Positions 1 to 6,300 of a DNA stretch of 10,239 nt are shown here, one piece after another. Source of the stretch: Verrucomicrobiota bacterium (GTDB taxonomy: Bacteria; Verrucomicrobiota; Verrucomicrobiae; Chthoniobacterales; UBA10450). The translations under genes were made by a program, and so were the position numbers. The stretch is taken from assembly GCA_003219495.1 (NCBI GenBank), contig QHOZ01000074.1, forward strand, positions 7,546 through 17,784. Reading direction: 5' to 3'. The notes beneath the pieces are model-generated. The model made no database searches. It saw only the letters and a program-made list of their open reading frames with translations, and was not told the origin of the DNA. Each line of letters starts with the position of its first letter. The first letter of the stretch is position 1.

Positions 1-347
1 GCGAGAAGCCCGTCAACGATTGCAACAACGACATCGTGATGGGTGGTGAACAATTCGCCGCCGGCCGCCGAGATTTTGATTCCCACTTTGTCGTTAGGCG
101 CAACGAGCGAGGCCCACGCTTTGCCGATATCCGGTTGTCCGGTCGCGGCCATGACGACACGATCCACCATTGCGCGCACGACGCGCGCATTCGTTTTGTA
201 ATCAGTGATCGCGTCCTCGTTGCGCGCGAAGTAGACGACGGATTTTTCCGGTGGCGCCGGCGGCTGTTGATCTTGCGGCGGCGGCGTTTGTGCGGACGCC
301 CCGATGGCGCAAAAGCAAACCAGAAGTAGATTTCGGATCGACAACAT
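1..347 (-). CDS. Exported DUF362 domain protein, N-terminal part (cut by window edge)
   Basis: An open frame reads leftwards from an ATG at 347 to the window edge without a stop (115 complete codons). Residues 1-19 form a signal peptide: Arg5, a hydrophobic stretch, then an ASA|Q signal peptidase I site at 17-20. A proline-rich linker follows (about 22-33). Residues 83-93, APNDKVGIKIS, and the following GGELFTTHHDVVVAIVDGL resemble the start of DUF362 domains, where a 'GDKVGIKVN' strand precedes a conserved 'sTHPeVV' helix. DUF362 proteins are poorly characterised and some are fused to ferredoxin domains; nothing here shows a cofactor. The predicted site is periplasm or cell surface. No good ribosome binding site precedes the ATG. 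The gene is divergent from hemW. Secretion is well supported, the family assignment is good but rests on a short segment, and the function is unknown. Confidence 0.72.
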   Translation of the reverse strand, partial: MLSIRNLLLVCFCAIGASAQTPPPQDQQPPAPPEKSVVYFARNEDAITDYKTNARVVRAMVDRVVMAATGQPDIGKAWASLVAPNDKVGIKISAAGGELFTTHHDVVVAIVDGLL

Positions 348-407
348 TGTTTTGGACAAGAAAAGCAACGTAATGAGCGAGCGCATGAATAACAACCGCG
401 CAACTGC

Positions 408-412
408 AGGAG
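408..412 (+). promoter_or_regulatory. Candidate Shine-Dalgarno AGGAG for hemW
   Basis: AGGAG sits 5 bases before an in-frame GTG at 418. It is the only good ribosome binding match near the possible hemW starts (ATG 373, ATG 385, GTG 418, GTG 454), so it favours 418. The match is short and could be chance. Confidence 0.4.
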
Positions 413-417
413 ACGGT

Positions 418-1548
418 GTGGGAGGGAAGCTGACAGCTTCCCCTACAGAACTCGTGCGTCACCTTTACGTGCACATTCCGTTTTGTGCGCGGATCTGTCC
501 TTACTGCGCGTTTTATAAAGAGCTCCTCGACCGTTCGCAAACGCAGCGATTTTGCGAAGCGATGCTGGCCGAGCTCCGTCAGCACGCGCGCGATCGCGAG
601 CTTGTTCCATCGACAATTTATTTCGGCGGCGGCACACCGACCGCGCTGACCACGGCGCAGTTGGAATTTTTGCTCGGCGGTTTCCGGGAAGAGCTTGATC
701 TGTCGGGACTGATCGAGTGGACGATGGAGGCGAATCCCGGAAGCGTTTCAGCGAACAAAGCTGCGCTTTTAAAACGGCTTGGAGTTAACCGAATCAGCCT
801 TGGCGTTCAATCGTGGGATGACGAGTTGCTGAAACTTCTCGGCCGCGAGCACAACGCGAAACAAGCTGAGGAATCTTTTCGAATTTTCCGGGACGAGGGA
901 TTCCACAGCGTCAGCATTGATCTGATGTTCGGTCTGCCGGGGCAAACACTCGATCAATGGCAGCGCACGTTGGAAAAAACGGTCGCGTTAGAGCCGGACC
1001 ACGTTTCGAGTTACTGCCTGACCTACGAGGAAGACACCGATTTTTTTCTGCGACATGCGCGCCGCGAATTTCGCCAGGATTCGGATGAGGATGCGAAATT
1101 TTTCGAGGTGACGATGTCGATCTTGCAAGCGGCCGGCTACGAACAGTACGAGATCTCGAATTATGCGCGGCCCGGTTTTCAATCGGCACACAACAAGGCT
1201 TACTGGTCGGGCGCCGACTATCTTGGAATCGGCCCGAGCGCGTTCTCCACGATCGGACTGACGAGGTCGCAAAACATCTGCGATTTCCGCCGCTACGCAG
1301 ACGCGGTTCTCGCCGGGAAATCGCCGATTGCTTCGACCGAGCAATTAACGCCCGAAATTAAACGCGCGGAAAAGATCGCGCTCGGTTTACGGACCTGCGA
1401 CGGCGCGTCGGTTGAATTGCTCGAGCCGTTTGCGAACGAAGCGCGCGAATTTGTCCGGCTCGGTTTACTTCGCCGGGCGCGGGATCGTTTTATTCTCACG
1501 CCCGAGGGCAAAGCGCTCGCGGATTCGGTGGCGGAAGCTTTCGTCTAA
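418..1548 (+). CDS. hemW: HemW-type radical SAM protein (heme chaperone; coproporphyrinogen oxidase-like)
   Basis: HemW proteins bind a 4Fe-4S cluster, SAM and heme, and are thought to deliver heme to respiratory enzymes. They are often annotated as oxygen-independent coproporphyrinogen III oxidase. Counting from GTG 418 (376 residues, near the usual 375-380), the conserved core opens with YVHIPFC and the cluster motif CxxxCxxC at C23, C27 and C30, followed by F32. GGGTP (70-74), EANPGS (104-109), RISLGVQSW (125-133) and IDLMFGLPG (167-175) are radical SAM barrel motifs. The stretch YEISNYARPG then HNKAYW and YLGIGPSA (244-275) is diagnostic of HemW/HemN. A C-terminal HemN-like domain follows. 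The start is uncertain: ATG 373 and 385 are upstream, and GTG 454 would give the canonical MRHLYVHIPFC. A perfect palindrome (424-442) lies between 418 and 454. The stop overlaps the restored 3' end of uppS. Confidence 0.92.
   Translation: MGGKLTASPTELVRHLYVHIPFCARICPYCAFYKELLDRSQTQRFCEAMLAELRQHARDRELVPSTIYFGGGTPTALTTAQLEFLLGGFREELDLSGLIEWTMEANPGSVSANKAALLKRLGVNRISLGVQSWDDELLKLLGREHNAKQAEESFRIFRDEGFHSVSIDLMFGLPGQTLDQWQRTLEKTVALEPDHVSSYCLTYEEDTDFFLRHARREFRQDSDEDAKFFEVTMSILQAAGYEQYEISNYARPGFQSAHNKAYWSGADYLGIGPSAFSTIGLTRSQNICDFRRYADAVLAGKSPIASTEQLTPEIKRAEKIALGLRTCDGASVELLEPFANEAREFVRLGLLRRARDRFILTPEGKALADSVAEAFV
424..442. repeat. Perfect short palindrome near the hemW start
   Basis: GGGAAGCTG (424-432) and CAGCTTCCC (434-442) form 9-bp arms around a single central A, followed by CCTACA. 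It falls between the candidate hemW start at 418 and the conserved core at 454, where family members usually have no sequence. It looks like an inserted dispersed palindrome of REP/MITE type, but no second copy is in this window, so the repeat status is inferred. Confidence 0.45.
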
Positions 1549-2202
1549 TCGCTGCGGCCGTAACGGCGTTGGCGCCGCCCGTATTCTTCCACCGCCGCAA
1601 ACAAATCTTTCTTCGTGAAATCGGGCCAGAGTTTCTCCGCCCGATGTGCGAATGAGCAGGTCGGGATCGGGACAGTAGCGAGTGTAGAGATGTTTGCTGA
1701 ACATCTCGACGTCGATCATCCCTTTGTCGATGTGACCGAGCTCAATCGCGCGCAGCAGACTTTTGATTCCGTCGATGATCTCGAGCCGGCCGCCGTAGCT
1801 CAATGCGAGGATCAGAGTGACGCCGGTGTTTTCGGCTGTCTCCTCGATCGACTTGTGAAGCTGCTTCTGGCAGGCGTCCGGCAAATCGGTCAGGCGCCCG
1901 ATCGCCTGCAGGCGAACATTCTTCTCGATGAGCTCCGGCGTTTTTTCCTTAAGGAATTTTTCCAACAGCCGCATGAGCGCGTAAACCTCCCCCTTTGGTC
2001 GCTGCCAGTTCTCGGCCGAGAACGCATACAGCGTGAGATAATCGACCTTCAGCTCGGCGCAGGCTTCGACGCAATCCTGCGCAGCTCGCGACCCTTCCTC
2101 GTGGCCTTTGATTCGCGGCAAACCGCGGGACTTCGCCCAGCGGCCGTTCCCGTCCATGATGATCGCGATGTGGCGCGGGGTCGACTTGGCGGCGGCAGCC
2201 AT
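1545..2202 (-). pseudogene. uppS: Isoprenyl transferase (undecaprenyl diphosphate synthase), internal deletion and frameshift
   Basis: UppS condenses eight isopentenyl diphosphates onto farnesyl diphosphate to make the C55 lipid carrier. From the ATG at 2202, residues 1-188 are a normal cis-prenyltransferase: IIMDGNGRWA with catalytic Asp17, AFSAENWQRP (60-69), ALSYGGR (133-139) and PDPDLLIRTSG (178-188). After RTSG the family continues for about 20 residues (E-x-R-x-SNFLLWQ-x-x-Y-x-E type) to an xxLWPDF block. Here that block, EKLWPDFTKKDLF, appears at once but one frame over (1637 down to the TAG at 1545-1547). About 59 bases appear to be missing at 1637-1639. The second Arg and the Ser that bind diphosphate and the late Mg-binding Glu are therefore absent. 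The unshifted frame runs to 1465 as unrelated sequence inside hemW. The gene starts 8 bases after purA. It is either a real loss, with another uppS elsewhere, or an assembly error. Confidence 0.85.
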
Positions 2203-2210
2203 TATTAAAT

Positions 2211-3479
2211 TTAAATGAAGATCGTCTGGGCGCGGGTTGGCCCGACGCTAACAATGGAAACGTTCGCGCCGGTAAGCTCGCCAAGGCGTTTCACGTAATT
2301 TCTTGCAGCTTTAGGGAGTTGCGAAAGTTTTTTCGCAGAAGTCGTAGCTGCTTTCCAACCCGGCATCTGCTCGTAAATCGGCTCGCAATTCTCCAACTGA
2401 ACCGCGTCGCACGGCGGCACGCTGAGCTTTTTGCCATTCAACCGATACCCGACGCAGATCTGGATCCGGTCGACACTATCCAAACCGTCGAGATTGGTGA
2501 TGGCAAGCTCGTCGATGCCGTTGAGCATCGTCGCGTAGCGCGTGGCAACCGCATCAAACCAGCCACAACGCCGCGCGCGTCCGGTGGTCGCGCCGAATTC
2601 GCGGCCCAAGGAATGGAGCAAATCAGAGAGATCTCGATCTTCGCTCGGCAGCGGCCCCTCGCCCACGCGCGTCGTGTAAGCCTTCATGACGCCGACTACG
2701 CGATCGACCCGGTTCGGAGCGACGCCGGTTCCAGTGCAAGCGCCTCCGGCGGTGGTGTTGGAGGACGTAACGTACGGGTACGTTCCGTGATCGATGTCGA
2801 GAAACGTTCCCTGCGCGCCTTCGAACAAAATTTCTTTCCCGCGCTGAAGCGCCTGGTGCAAAAAAACGACGGTGTTGGTGACAAACGGCCGCAATTTTTC
2901 TCCGGCGGCCAAATAAGCGGCATTCACTTCATCGTAACTGATTGGCTTTGCGCCGAGCGCGCGAAGGATCGCATTGTTCTCGCGAATTTTGGCCTGCAGC
3001 TTCTTCGAGAATAATCGCGGCTGCATCAGATCGGACATTCGCAGACCGGTCCGGGCAGCTTTATCGCCATAGGCCGGACCGATGCCGCGCTTCGTCGTCC
3101 CAATTTTCGCGCGCCCCTGCCGCAGCTCGCGCTGCTCATCAAGCAAACGGTGATACGGCATCACCAAATGCGCGCAATCGCTCACGAGAAGATTTTTTCC
3201 AATCCTCACGTCTAATCCGCGCAATTGCTCGATCTCCGCGACCAGTGCAATCGGATCGACAACGACGCCGTTGCCGATGACGCAAACTTTTCCGCGTCTC
3301 AAAATTCCCGACGGGATCAAATGCAAAATGTAAGTGGCGCCGCCGTGCACGATCGTGTGGCCGGCATTATTTCCACCCTGGCTGCGGACAATCACGTGCG
3401 CGTTGCTTGTCAGCACGTCAATGATCTTGCCCTTTCCTTCGTCGCCCCATTGGGCGCCAACTAGAATCGTGTTTGCCAT
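2211..3479 (-). CDS. purA: Adenylosuccinate synthetase
   Basis: PurA joins IMP and aspartate using GTP to give adenylosuccinate, the first committed step from IMP to AMP, in the cytosol. The 422-residue product is full length. Visible motifs are WGDEGKGK (11-18) with catalytic Asp13, GGNNAGHT (35-42) with catalytic His41, GTTKRGIGPAY (127-137), FEGAQGTFLDIDHGTYPYVTSS (219-240), the IMP-site NTTAGGACTGTG (241-252), the aspartate-binding loop TTGRARRCGW (298-307), TNLDGLD (328-334) and a C-terminal SVGPTR. Start is ATG at 3479 giving MANTILVG, the usual N-terminus. It is followed 8 bases later by uppS, so the two are probably cotranscribed. A possible promoter and a hairpin lie upstream (3509-3578). 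Nothing is missing. Confidence 0.97.
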   Translation of the reverse strand: MANTILVGAQWGDEGKGKIIDVLTSNAHVIVRSQGGNNAGHTIVHGGATYILHLIPSGILRRGKVCVIGNGVVVDPIALVAEIEQLRGLDVRIGKNLLVSDCAHLVMPYHRLLDEQRELRQGRAKIGTTKRGIGPAYGDKAARTGLRMSDLMQPRLFSKKLQAKIRENNAILRALGAKPISYDEVNAAYLAAGEKLRPFVTNTVVFLHQALQRGKEILFEGAQGTFLDIDHGTYPYVTSSNTTAGGACTGTGVAPNRVDRVVGVMKAYTTRVGEGPLPSEDRDLSDLLHSLGREFGATTGRARRCGWFDAVATRYATMLNGIDELAITNLDGLDSVDRIQICVGYRLNGKKLSVPPCDAVQLENCEPIYEQMPGWKAATTSAKKLSQLPKAARNYVKRLGELTGANVSIVSVGPTRAQTIFI

Positions 3480-3508
3480 TTTAATTCAACCGCACGGGCA
3501 AAAAATTT

Positions 3509-3539
3509 TCCCGACGCATCTGGCAAGACGCAGTCGGGA
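3509..3539. other. Hairpin in the purA leader
   Basis: TCCCGAC (3509-3515) pairs with GTCGGGA (3533-3539). The inner GCATCT (3516-3521) and AGACGC (3526-3531) extend the stem with one A-C mismatch and one bulged A, around a GGCA loop. An outer GGCAA (3497-3501) and TTGCC (3541-3545) could extend it further. It lies 30 bases before the purA start, inside the transcript if the 3551-3578 promoter is right. It may be a dispersed palindrome or a leader structure. It is not a terminator, as no T-run directly abuts the stem on the purA strand (the AAAATTTTTT that follows is mixed). Confidence 0.45.
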
Positions 3540-3550
3540 CTTGCCTACGA

Positions 3551-3578
3551 ATGATAAGAACCGTTCAGGTGCGTGCAA
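3551..3578 (-). promoter_or_regulatory. Possible sigma-70 promoter for purA-uppS
   Basis: On the minus strand TTGCAC (3578-3573) and TATCAT (3556-3551) are separated by 16 bases. The -10 matches TATAAT at five of six positions; the -35 is weak (three of six). Transcription would start near 3544, giving a leader of about 65 bases that includes the hairpin. The -35 overlaps AAGCGCTT (3577-3584), which resembles the core of LacI-family operators. Prediction by eye only. Confidence 0.35.
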
Positions 3579-3646
3579 GCGCTTTTCCCACAAGTCCTTT
3601 CCACAAATAGACGACCATCCTCAACGGCCGATGCGTAGAAGGATTG

Positions 3647-3793
3647 ATGCGTACTATCCTACTTATCATTCTGATCCTGTTGTTAATTGGCAGCTTGCCA
3701 CCGCTTGGATTCGCGCCAGGTGGTTGGGGTTATTATCCCGGCGGCGGATTGCTGGTGGTAATAATTCTCGTGTTTCTGCTTTGGCGCGCCTGA
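3647..3793 (+). CDS. DUF3309 family small membrane protein
   Basis: A 48-residue product begins at ATG 3647, behind AGAAGGA (3637-3643) with a short 3-base spacing, and ends at TGA 3791-3793. The N-terminus MRTILLIILILLLIGSLPPL is a hydrophobic segment. A glycine- and aromatic-rich turn follows (GGWGYYPGGG, 25-34), then a second hydrophobic segment to LLWRA. This two-helix plan with a central Trp/Tyr/Gly/Pro turn is the DUF3309 pattern, which is usually about 50 residues. The function is unknown; it would sit in the cytoplasmic membrane. It is a single gene facing the M23 peptidase tail to tail with 19 bases between. Family call is by pattern; coding status is supported by the ribosome binding site and the intact family-like sequence. 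Confidence 0.75.
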   Translation: MRTILLIILILLLIGSLPPLGFAPGGWGYYPGGGLLVVIILVFLLWRA

Positions 3794-3812
3794 GGCGCCG
3801 GCGGATCACACG

Positions 3813-4846
3813 TTACTCTCGCTGCCCCGCGAGCGCTTTCTTCAACGCGTACGCGGATTCGCTCGTTCCACCGCCGCTGTGCGCGTGCGAGAAGTTGCGC
3901 AATTTATCCCACTGAATCTTTGAGTCGTAGGTAAACGTGTTCATCGCGACACGCGTGCTGGCGCCGGTCGTCTGGAGATGTCGATGCGCCGCGATGAAAT
4001 CGGACGGATCGTAATAATTGCTACCGTCCTGCGCGAATTTATTGCGGCTCATTCCGATCGCGATGTTCTTGCGCACTTCAAGATGCAGATGCGCGTCGTA
4101 AAGTCCGTGCGCGTTTCCAATTTGAGCAATCTGCTGTCCGCGTTTCACGGTTTGGCCCCGACGGACCAGGATTTTATTCAAATGTCCGTAAAGCGAATCG
4201 ATCGTGCGCGTGCTGCCTCCCTCACGATACACGTGGCGAACGATGATCACGTTCCCCCAGCCTTGATGACAATCGCGCGCAAAAACGACAATGCCGTCAC
4301 CGATCACATAAACCGGATCGCCGAGGTCAGTGTCCCCGCCGCCCGTTCCGTCCCAGTCCTCGCCCATATGTCCGTGCGCGCGATATCCGCGCGCCTTGTA
4401 GTAACCGCGCGCTTCACCATGACCGATCGGAAAATCAAAGCCGTCTGCTAACCGCGTAAATGCGCTTTGGGAAGAAAGGCTAATCGTTTGCACGGGCGCC
4501 GGCTCGCTCTCCCGCGCGGGTTTTTCAATCACGCGCACTGCGTTCGCGGCGACTTGTTTCTTCGGCGGCGCAGGAGCCGGTTCAGGTTTGCTCGGCTCTG
4601 AATCGGTACGCGAACTTTTTGCGCAGCGAGCGCTCCCGCATGCCGCATTTGCTCGACCGTCAATGCCGGCGCAGTCGGTTTTGCAGGCTCAGTGTAAGCG
4701 ATAGTTTGCGGCCGGACTTCGACCAGTGGCTGTGTCGTAATGCGCCGGGGTGTGATCGCTTGCTCGCGCGGCACTTCGACCTGTTGCGCGCAGATTGTCC
4801 CCGCGACTCCACAAACCAAACTACAAATGACGATTCTGCCGACCAT
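3813..4846 (-). CDS. Secreted M23 (LytM-type) metallopeptidase, apparent one-base frameshift
   Basis: The C-terminal part (about 4538 to 3813) is an M23 peptidase domain with the zinc ligands HxxxD in HMGEDWDG and HxH in AHLHLEVR, plus the LYGHL motif, so the active site is complete. M23 enzymes cut peptidoglycan cross-bridges or stems. Upstream, an ATG at 4846 opens a signal peptide (MVGRIVICSLVCGVAGTICA|QQ) and a linker that runs in another frame to a TGA at 4529-4531. Restoring one A in the A5 run (plus-strand T5, 4616-4620) joins that frame to a proline/alanine-rich linker (SEPSKPEPAPAPPKK) leading straight into the peptidase, giving 344 residues. The downstream part alone could start only at GTG 4538, without a signal peptide. 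The enzyme was therefore probably one exported protein. The shift could be a sequencing error, a real mutation or slippage. Confidence 0.85.
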
Positions 4847-4857
4847 GCGCGCCGCCG

Positions 4858-4886
4858 GTTTTAACCAAAGCGTACCCAGGTGGCAA
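4858..4886 (-). promoter_or_regulatory. Possible promoter for the M23 peptidase gene
   Basis: On the minus strand TTGCCA (4886-4881, five of six to TTGACA) and TAAAAC (4863-4858, four of six to TATAAT) are 17 bases apart. The start would lie only a few bases before the ATG at 4846, implying a very short leader or a leaderless message, which fits the absence of a Shine-Dalgarno there. Weak by-eye prediction. Confidence 0.3.
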
Positions 4887-4905
4887 GCAGTTATTCACAC
4901 CGGGC

Positions 4906-4921
4906 GTTGGCGGGAGCCAAC
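4906..4921. other. Strong hairpin with tetraloop
   Basis: GTTGGC (4906-4911), GGGA loop, GCCAAC (4916-4921): six perfect base pairs closed by a GNRA loop when read on the plus strand. It is followed by CTTTACGG on that strand and GCCCGG on the other, so there is no proper T-run for intrinsic termination. It directly adjoins the larger structured element. Confidence 0.4.
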
Positions 4922-4926
4922 TTTAC

Positions 4927-5014
4927 GGCGGGAGGTGCCGAGCAAAGCGAGCACACCTAGGGAATCCGGGCACCGAGGTTGGGAAACCAAGGGGGCGAAT
5001 CCCCTCCGCCCGCC
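4927..5014. repeat. Structured 88-base element after the DUF6941 gene, possibly a dispersed inverted-repeat element
   Basis: This non-coding stretch is bounded by near-inverted ends: GGCGGGAGG (4927-4935) and CCTCCGCCCGCC (5003-5014). Inside are GGTGCC (4934-4939) with GGCACC (4969-4974), a TTGG-GAAA-CCAA hairpin (4979-4990) and AGGGG-GCGAAT-CCCCT (4990-5005). The right edge touches the stop codon of the DUF6941 gene (5014-5016). Length and the 3' hairpin recall a long-variable-arm tRNA, but acceptor ends and anticodon arm do not fold. A dispersed MITE-like element or a small structured RNA is possible; I do not recognise a family. Confidence 0.4.
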
Positions 5015-5418
5015 TATTTCCGATCGATTCGGACCACGGGAAGCGGGAAACGCAGCCGCATCTCGTCCTGTAAATAAATCTCCACGTGGTGCAGACCAAA
5101 TTGCTGAAACTGCACCCCGCCGAAGTAATGCACATTCGTTGCGTGACCTTCCATTTCTTTGAGTATGAAATCGACTTCGGCGTGCGCCAAAACCGTTTGC
5201 TCGTCCACGCCAATGAGCCGCGATTTCTGCTGGAAGCGGCCAGTGCCGCCGCACCAGCGCGTCCAAATGCACAACCGCATATAATTGATCGGTAACGACG
5301 GCGCGGCGATCACGTTGAGCACGCCGACGAGTGTGTTCATCCCGTTGAATTCGCACCGCACGTCTTCGCAGAGAACGCAGCTTTGCAGGTCGGGAAGGAT
5401 TTGTTCAGTCGGTTCCAT
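5014..5418 (-). CDS. DUF6941 family protein
   Basis: The 134-residue product starts at ATG 5418 and ends at TAG. The N-terminus QSCVLCEDVRCEFNGMNTLVGV (about 12-33) matches the DUF6941 opening, in which a hydrophobic strand with 'CDdvr' is followed by 'gk.sliGv'. The C-terminal part, FGLHHVEIYLQDEMRLRFPLPVVRI (107-131), matches its closing strands. The sequence suggests a small all-beta cytoplasmic protein with no signal peptide or membrane segment. Function is unknown. It begins 9 bases after the uppP stop, so it is probably cotranscribed with uppP. Four cysteines (residues 15, 18, 23 and 50, with another at 56) are notable but form no clear metal motif. Coding status is firm; the family name rests on pattern recognition. 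Confidence 0.72.
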   Translation of the reverse strand: MEPTEQILPDLQSCVLCEDVRCEFNGMNTLVGVLNVIAAPSLPINYMRLCIWTRWCGGTGRFQQKSRLIGVDEQTVLAHAEVDFILKEMEGHATNVHYFGGVQFQQFGLHHVEIYLQDEMRLRFPLPVVRIDRK

Positions 5419-5427
5419 CGATCTCGA

Positions 5428-6297
5428 TCAAATCGAATGCCGCATGAGCAGGACGATCAACACGATTCCCAACACGATCCGGTAAATCGCAAACGGTGCG
5501 AATCCGCGCGAGCGGACCCAATTCATGAACCATGCGACGACGCCGAGCGCGACGATGAATGAAACGACGAACCCGATCCCGAGCACGATCCAGCCGTGCG
5601 CATCAACCGCGAGCGGCGCGATGCTGGCTTCCGTTGCCGCGCCATGATGGGGCTTCAGCGTTTTGTAGAGATCGTACACCACCGCCACCGCCATTGTCGG
5701 CATCGAAAGAAAAAATGAAAACTCGAGCGCGGCTGGCCGCGAAAGGCCGACGATCTGTCCGCCCGCAATGGTTGACATTGAACGCGACGTTCCCGGAAAA
5801 ACTGCGGAGAGAATTTGGCACGCGCCAATCCAGACCGCTTGCGGCAAAGTCATCTCTTCCATGTGCGCGACGCGGACGCGCGTAAACATTGCATCGACGA
5901 CCCACATCGCGATTCCGCCGATGAGCAGCGCGAGACTGATCACCCACAAGCTCTCCAGATTTTTGCCGATCACTTTGGTCAATGCGAACGACGGCAGCGC
6001 GGTCACGACAAACGCGACGATCGTTAAGCTGAGTGGATGGGTGAGGAAATTCCGATCCCCGCGTTCGCCTCGCGGAAACGTGCCGAGAAATTTCAGGATC
6101 CGATTCCAAAAATAAACCGGCAAGGCAAGGATTGCGCCGAGCTGAATGACGATTGTGTACATTTTCCAGAAGCTGTCCTGCAAATTCAGGTGGCAAAGTG
6201 CTTCGACGATTCGGAGGTGGCCGGTCGAGCTGACCGGCAAAAATTCCGTCAGGCCTTCAACAATGCCGAGCAATATCGACAATAAGTAATCGTTCAT
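5428..6297 (-). CDS. uppP: Undecaprenyl-diphosphatase
   Basis: UppP (BacA) removes a phosphate from undecaprenyl diphosphate on the outer face of the inner membrane, recycling the carrier used for peptidoglycan and surface glycans. The 289-residue product is a multi-span membrane protein of typical size. It has both family motifs: EGLTEFLPVSSTGH (14-27), with Glu14, Glu18 and His27, and PGTSRSMSTI (168-177), with Arg172. Loss of the usual Gly in 'SRSG' (Met174) is a tolerated variant. ATG 6297 is chosen because MNDYLLSILLGIVEG is the normal N-terminus; the frame stays open to 6453, but that extra stretch is basic and not family-like. The flippase start lies just 4 bases away on the other strand. 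DUF6941 follows 9 bases downstream. Confidence 0.95.
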   Translation of the reverse strand: MNDYLLSILLGIVEGLTEFLPVSSTGHLRIVEALCHLNLQDSFWKMYTIVIQLGAILALPVYFWNRILKFLGTFPRGERGDRNFLTHPLSLTIVAFVVTALPSFALTKVIGKNLESLWVISLALLIGGIAMWVVDAMFTRVRVAHMEEMTLPQAVWIGACQILSAVFPGTSRSMSTIAGGQIVGLSRPAALEFSFFLSMPTMAVAVVYDLYKTLKPHHGAATEASIAPLAVDAHGWIVLGIGFVVSFIVALGVVAWFMNWVRSRGFAPFAIYRIVLGIVLIVLLMRHSI

Positions 6298-6300
6298 GTA

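Noticed and set aside
1465..1544. Extension of the uppS product in its first frame
   Set aside because: The sequence after the deletion point is unlike any UppS and lies inside hemW; the family C-terminus is in the other frame ending at 1545.
1615..2208. Long plus-strand frame of 197 codons opposite uppS
   Set aside because: It is antisense to clear UppS motifs and its own product resembles nothing; GC-rich antisense frames stay open by chance.
3786..3798. GCGCC-TGA-GGCGC hairpin over the DUF3309 stop as a terminator
   Set aside because: The stem is only five pairs and no T-run follows; the hairpin at 3818-3833 has the same problem.
4927..5014. Type II (Ser/Leu-like) tRNA on the plus strand, suggested by 88-base length and the AGGGG-GCGAAT-CCCCT arm near CCGCCCGCC
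   Set aside because: The acceptor strands do not pair over seven bases in register, the T-loop lacks TTC, the D-loop lacks GG, and no anticodon stem-loop forms.
4740..5162. Open plus-strand frame of 140 codons through the structured region
   Set aside because: It runs antisense to the M23 and DUF6941 genes and through hairpins, has no family-like sequence and no ribosome binding site.
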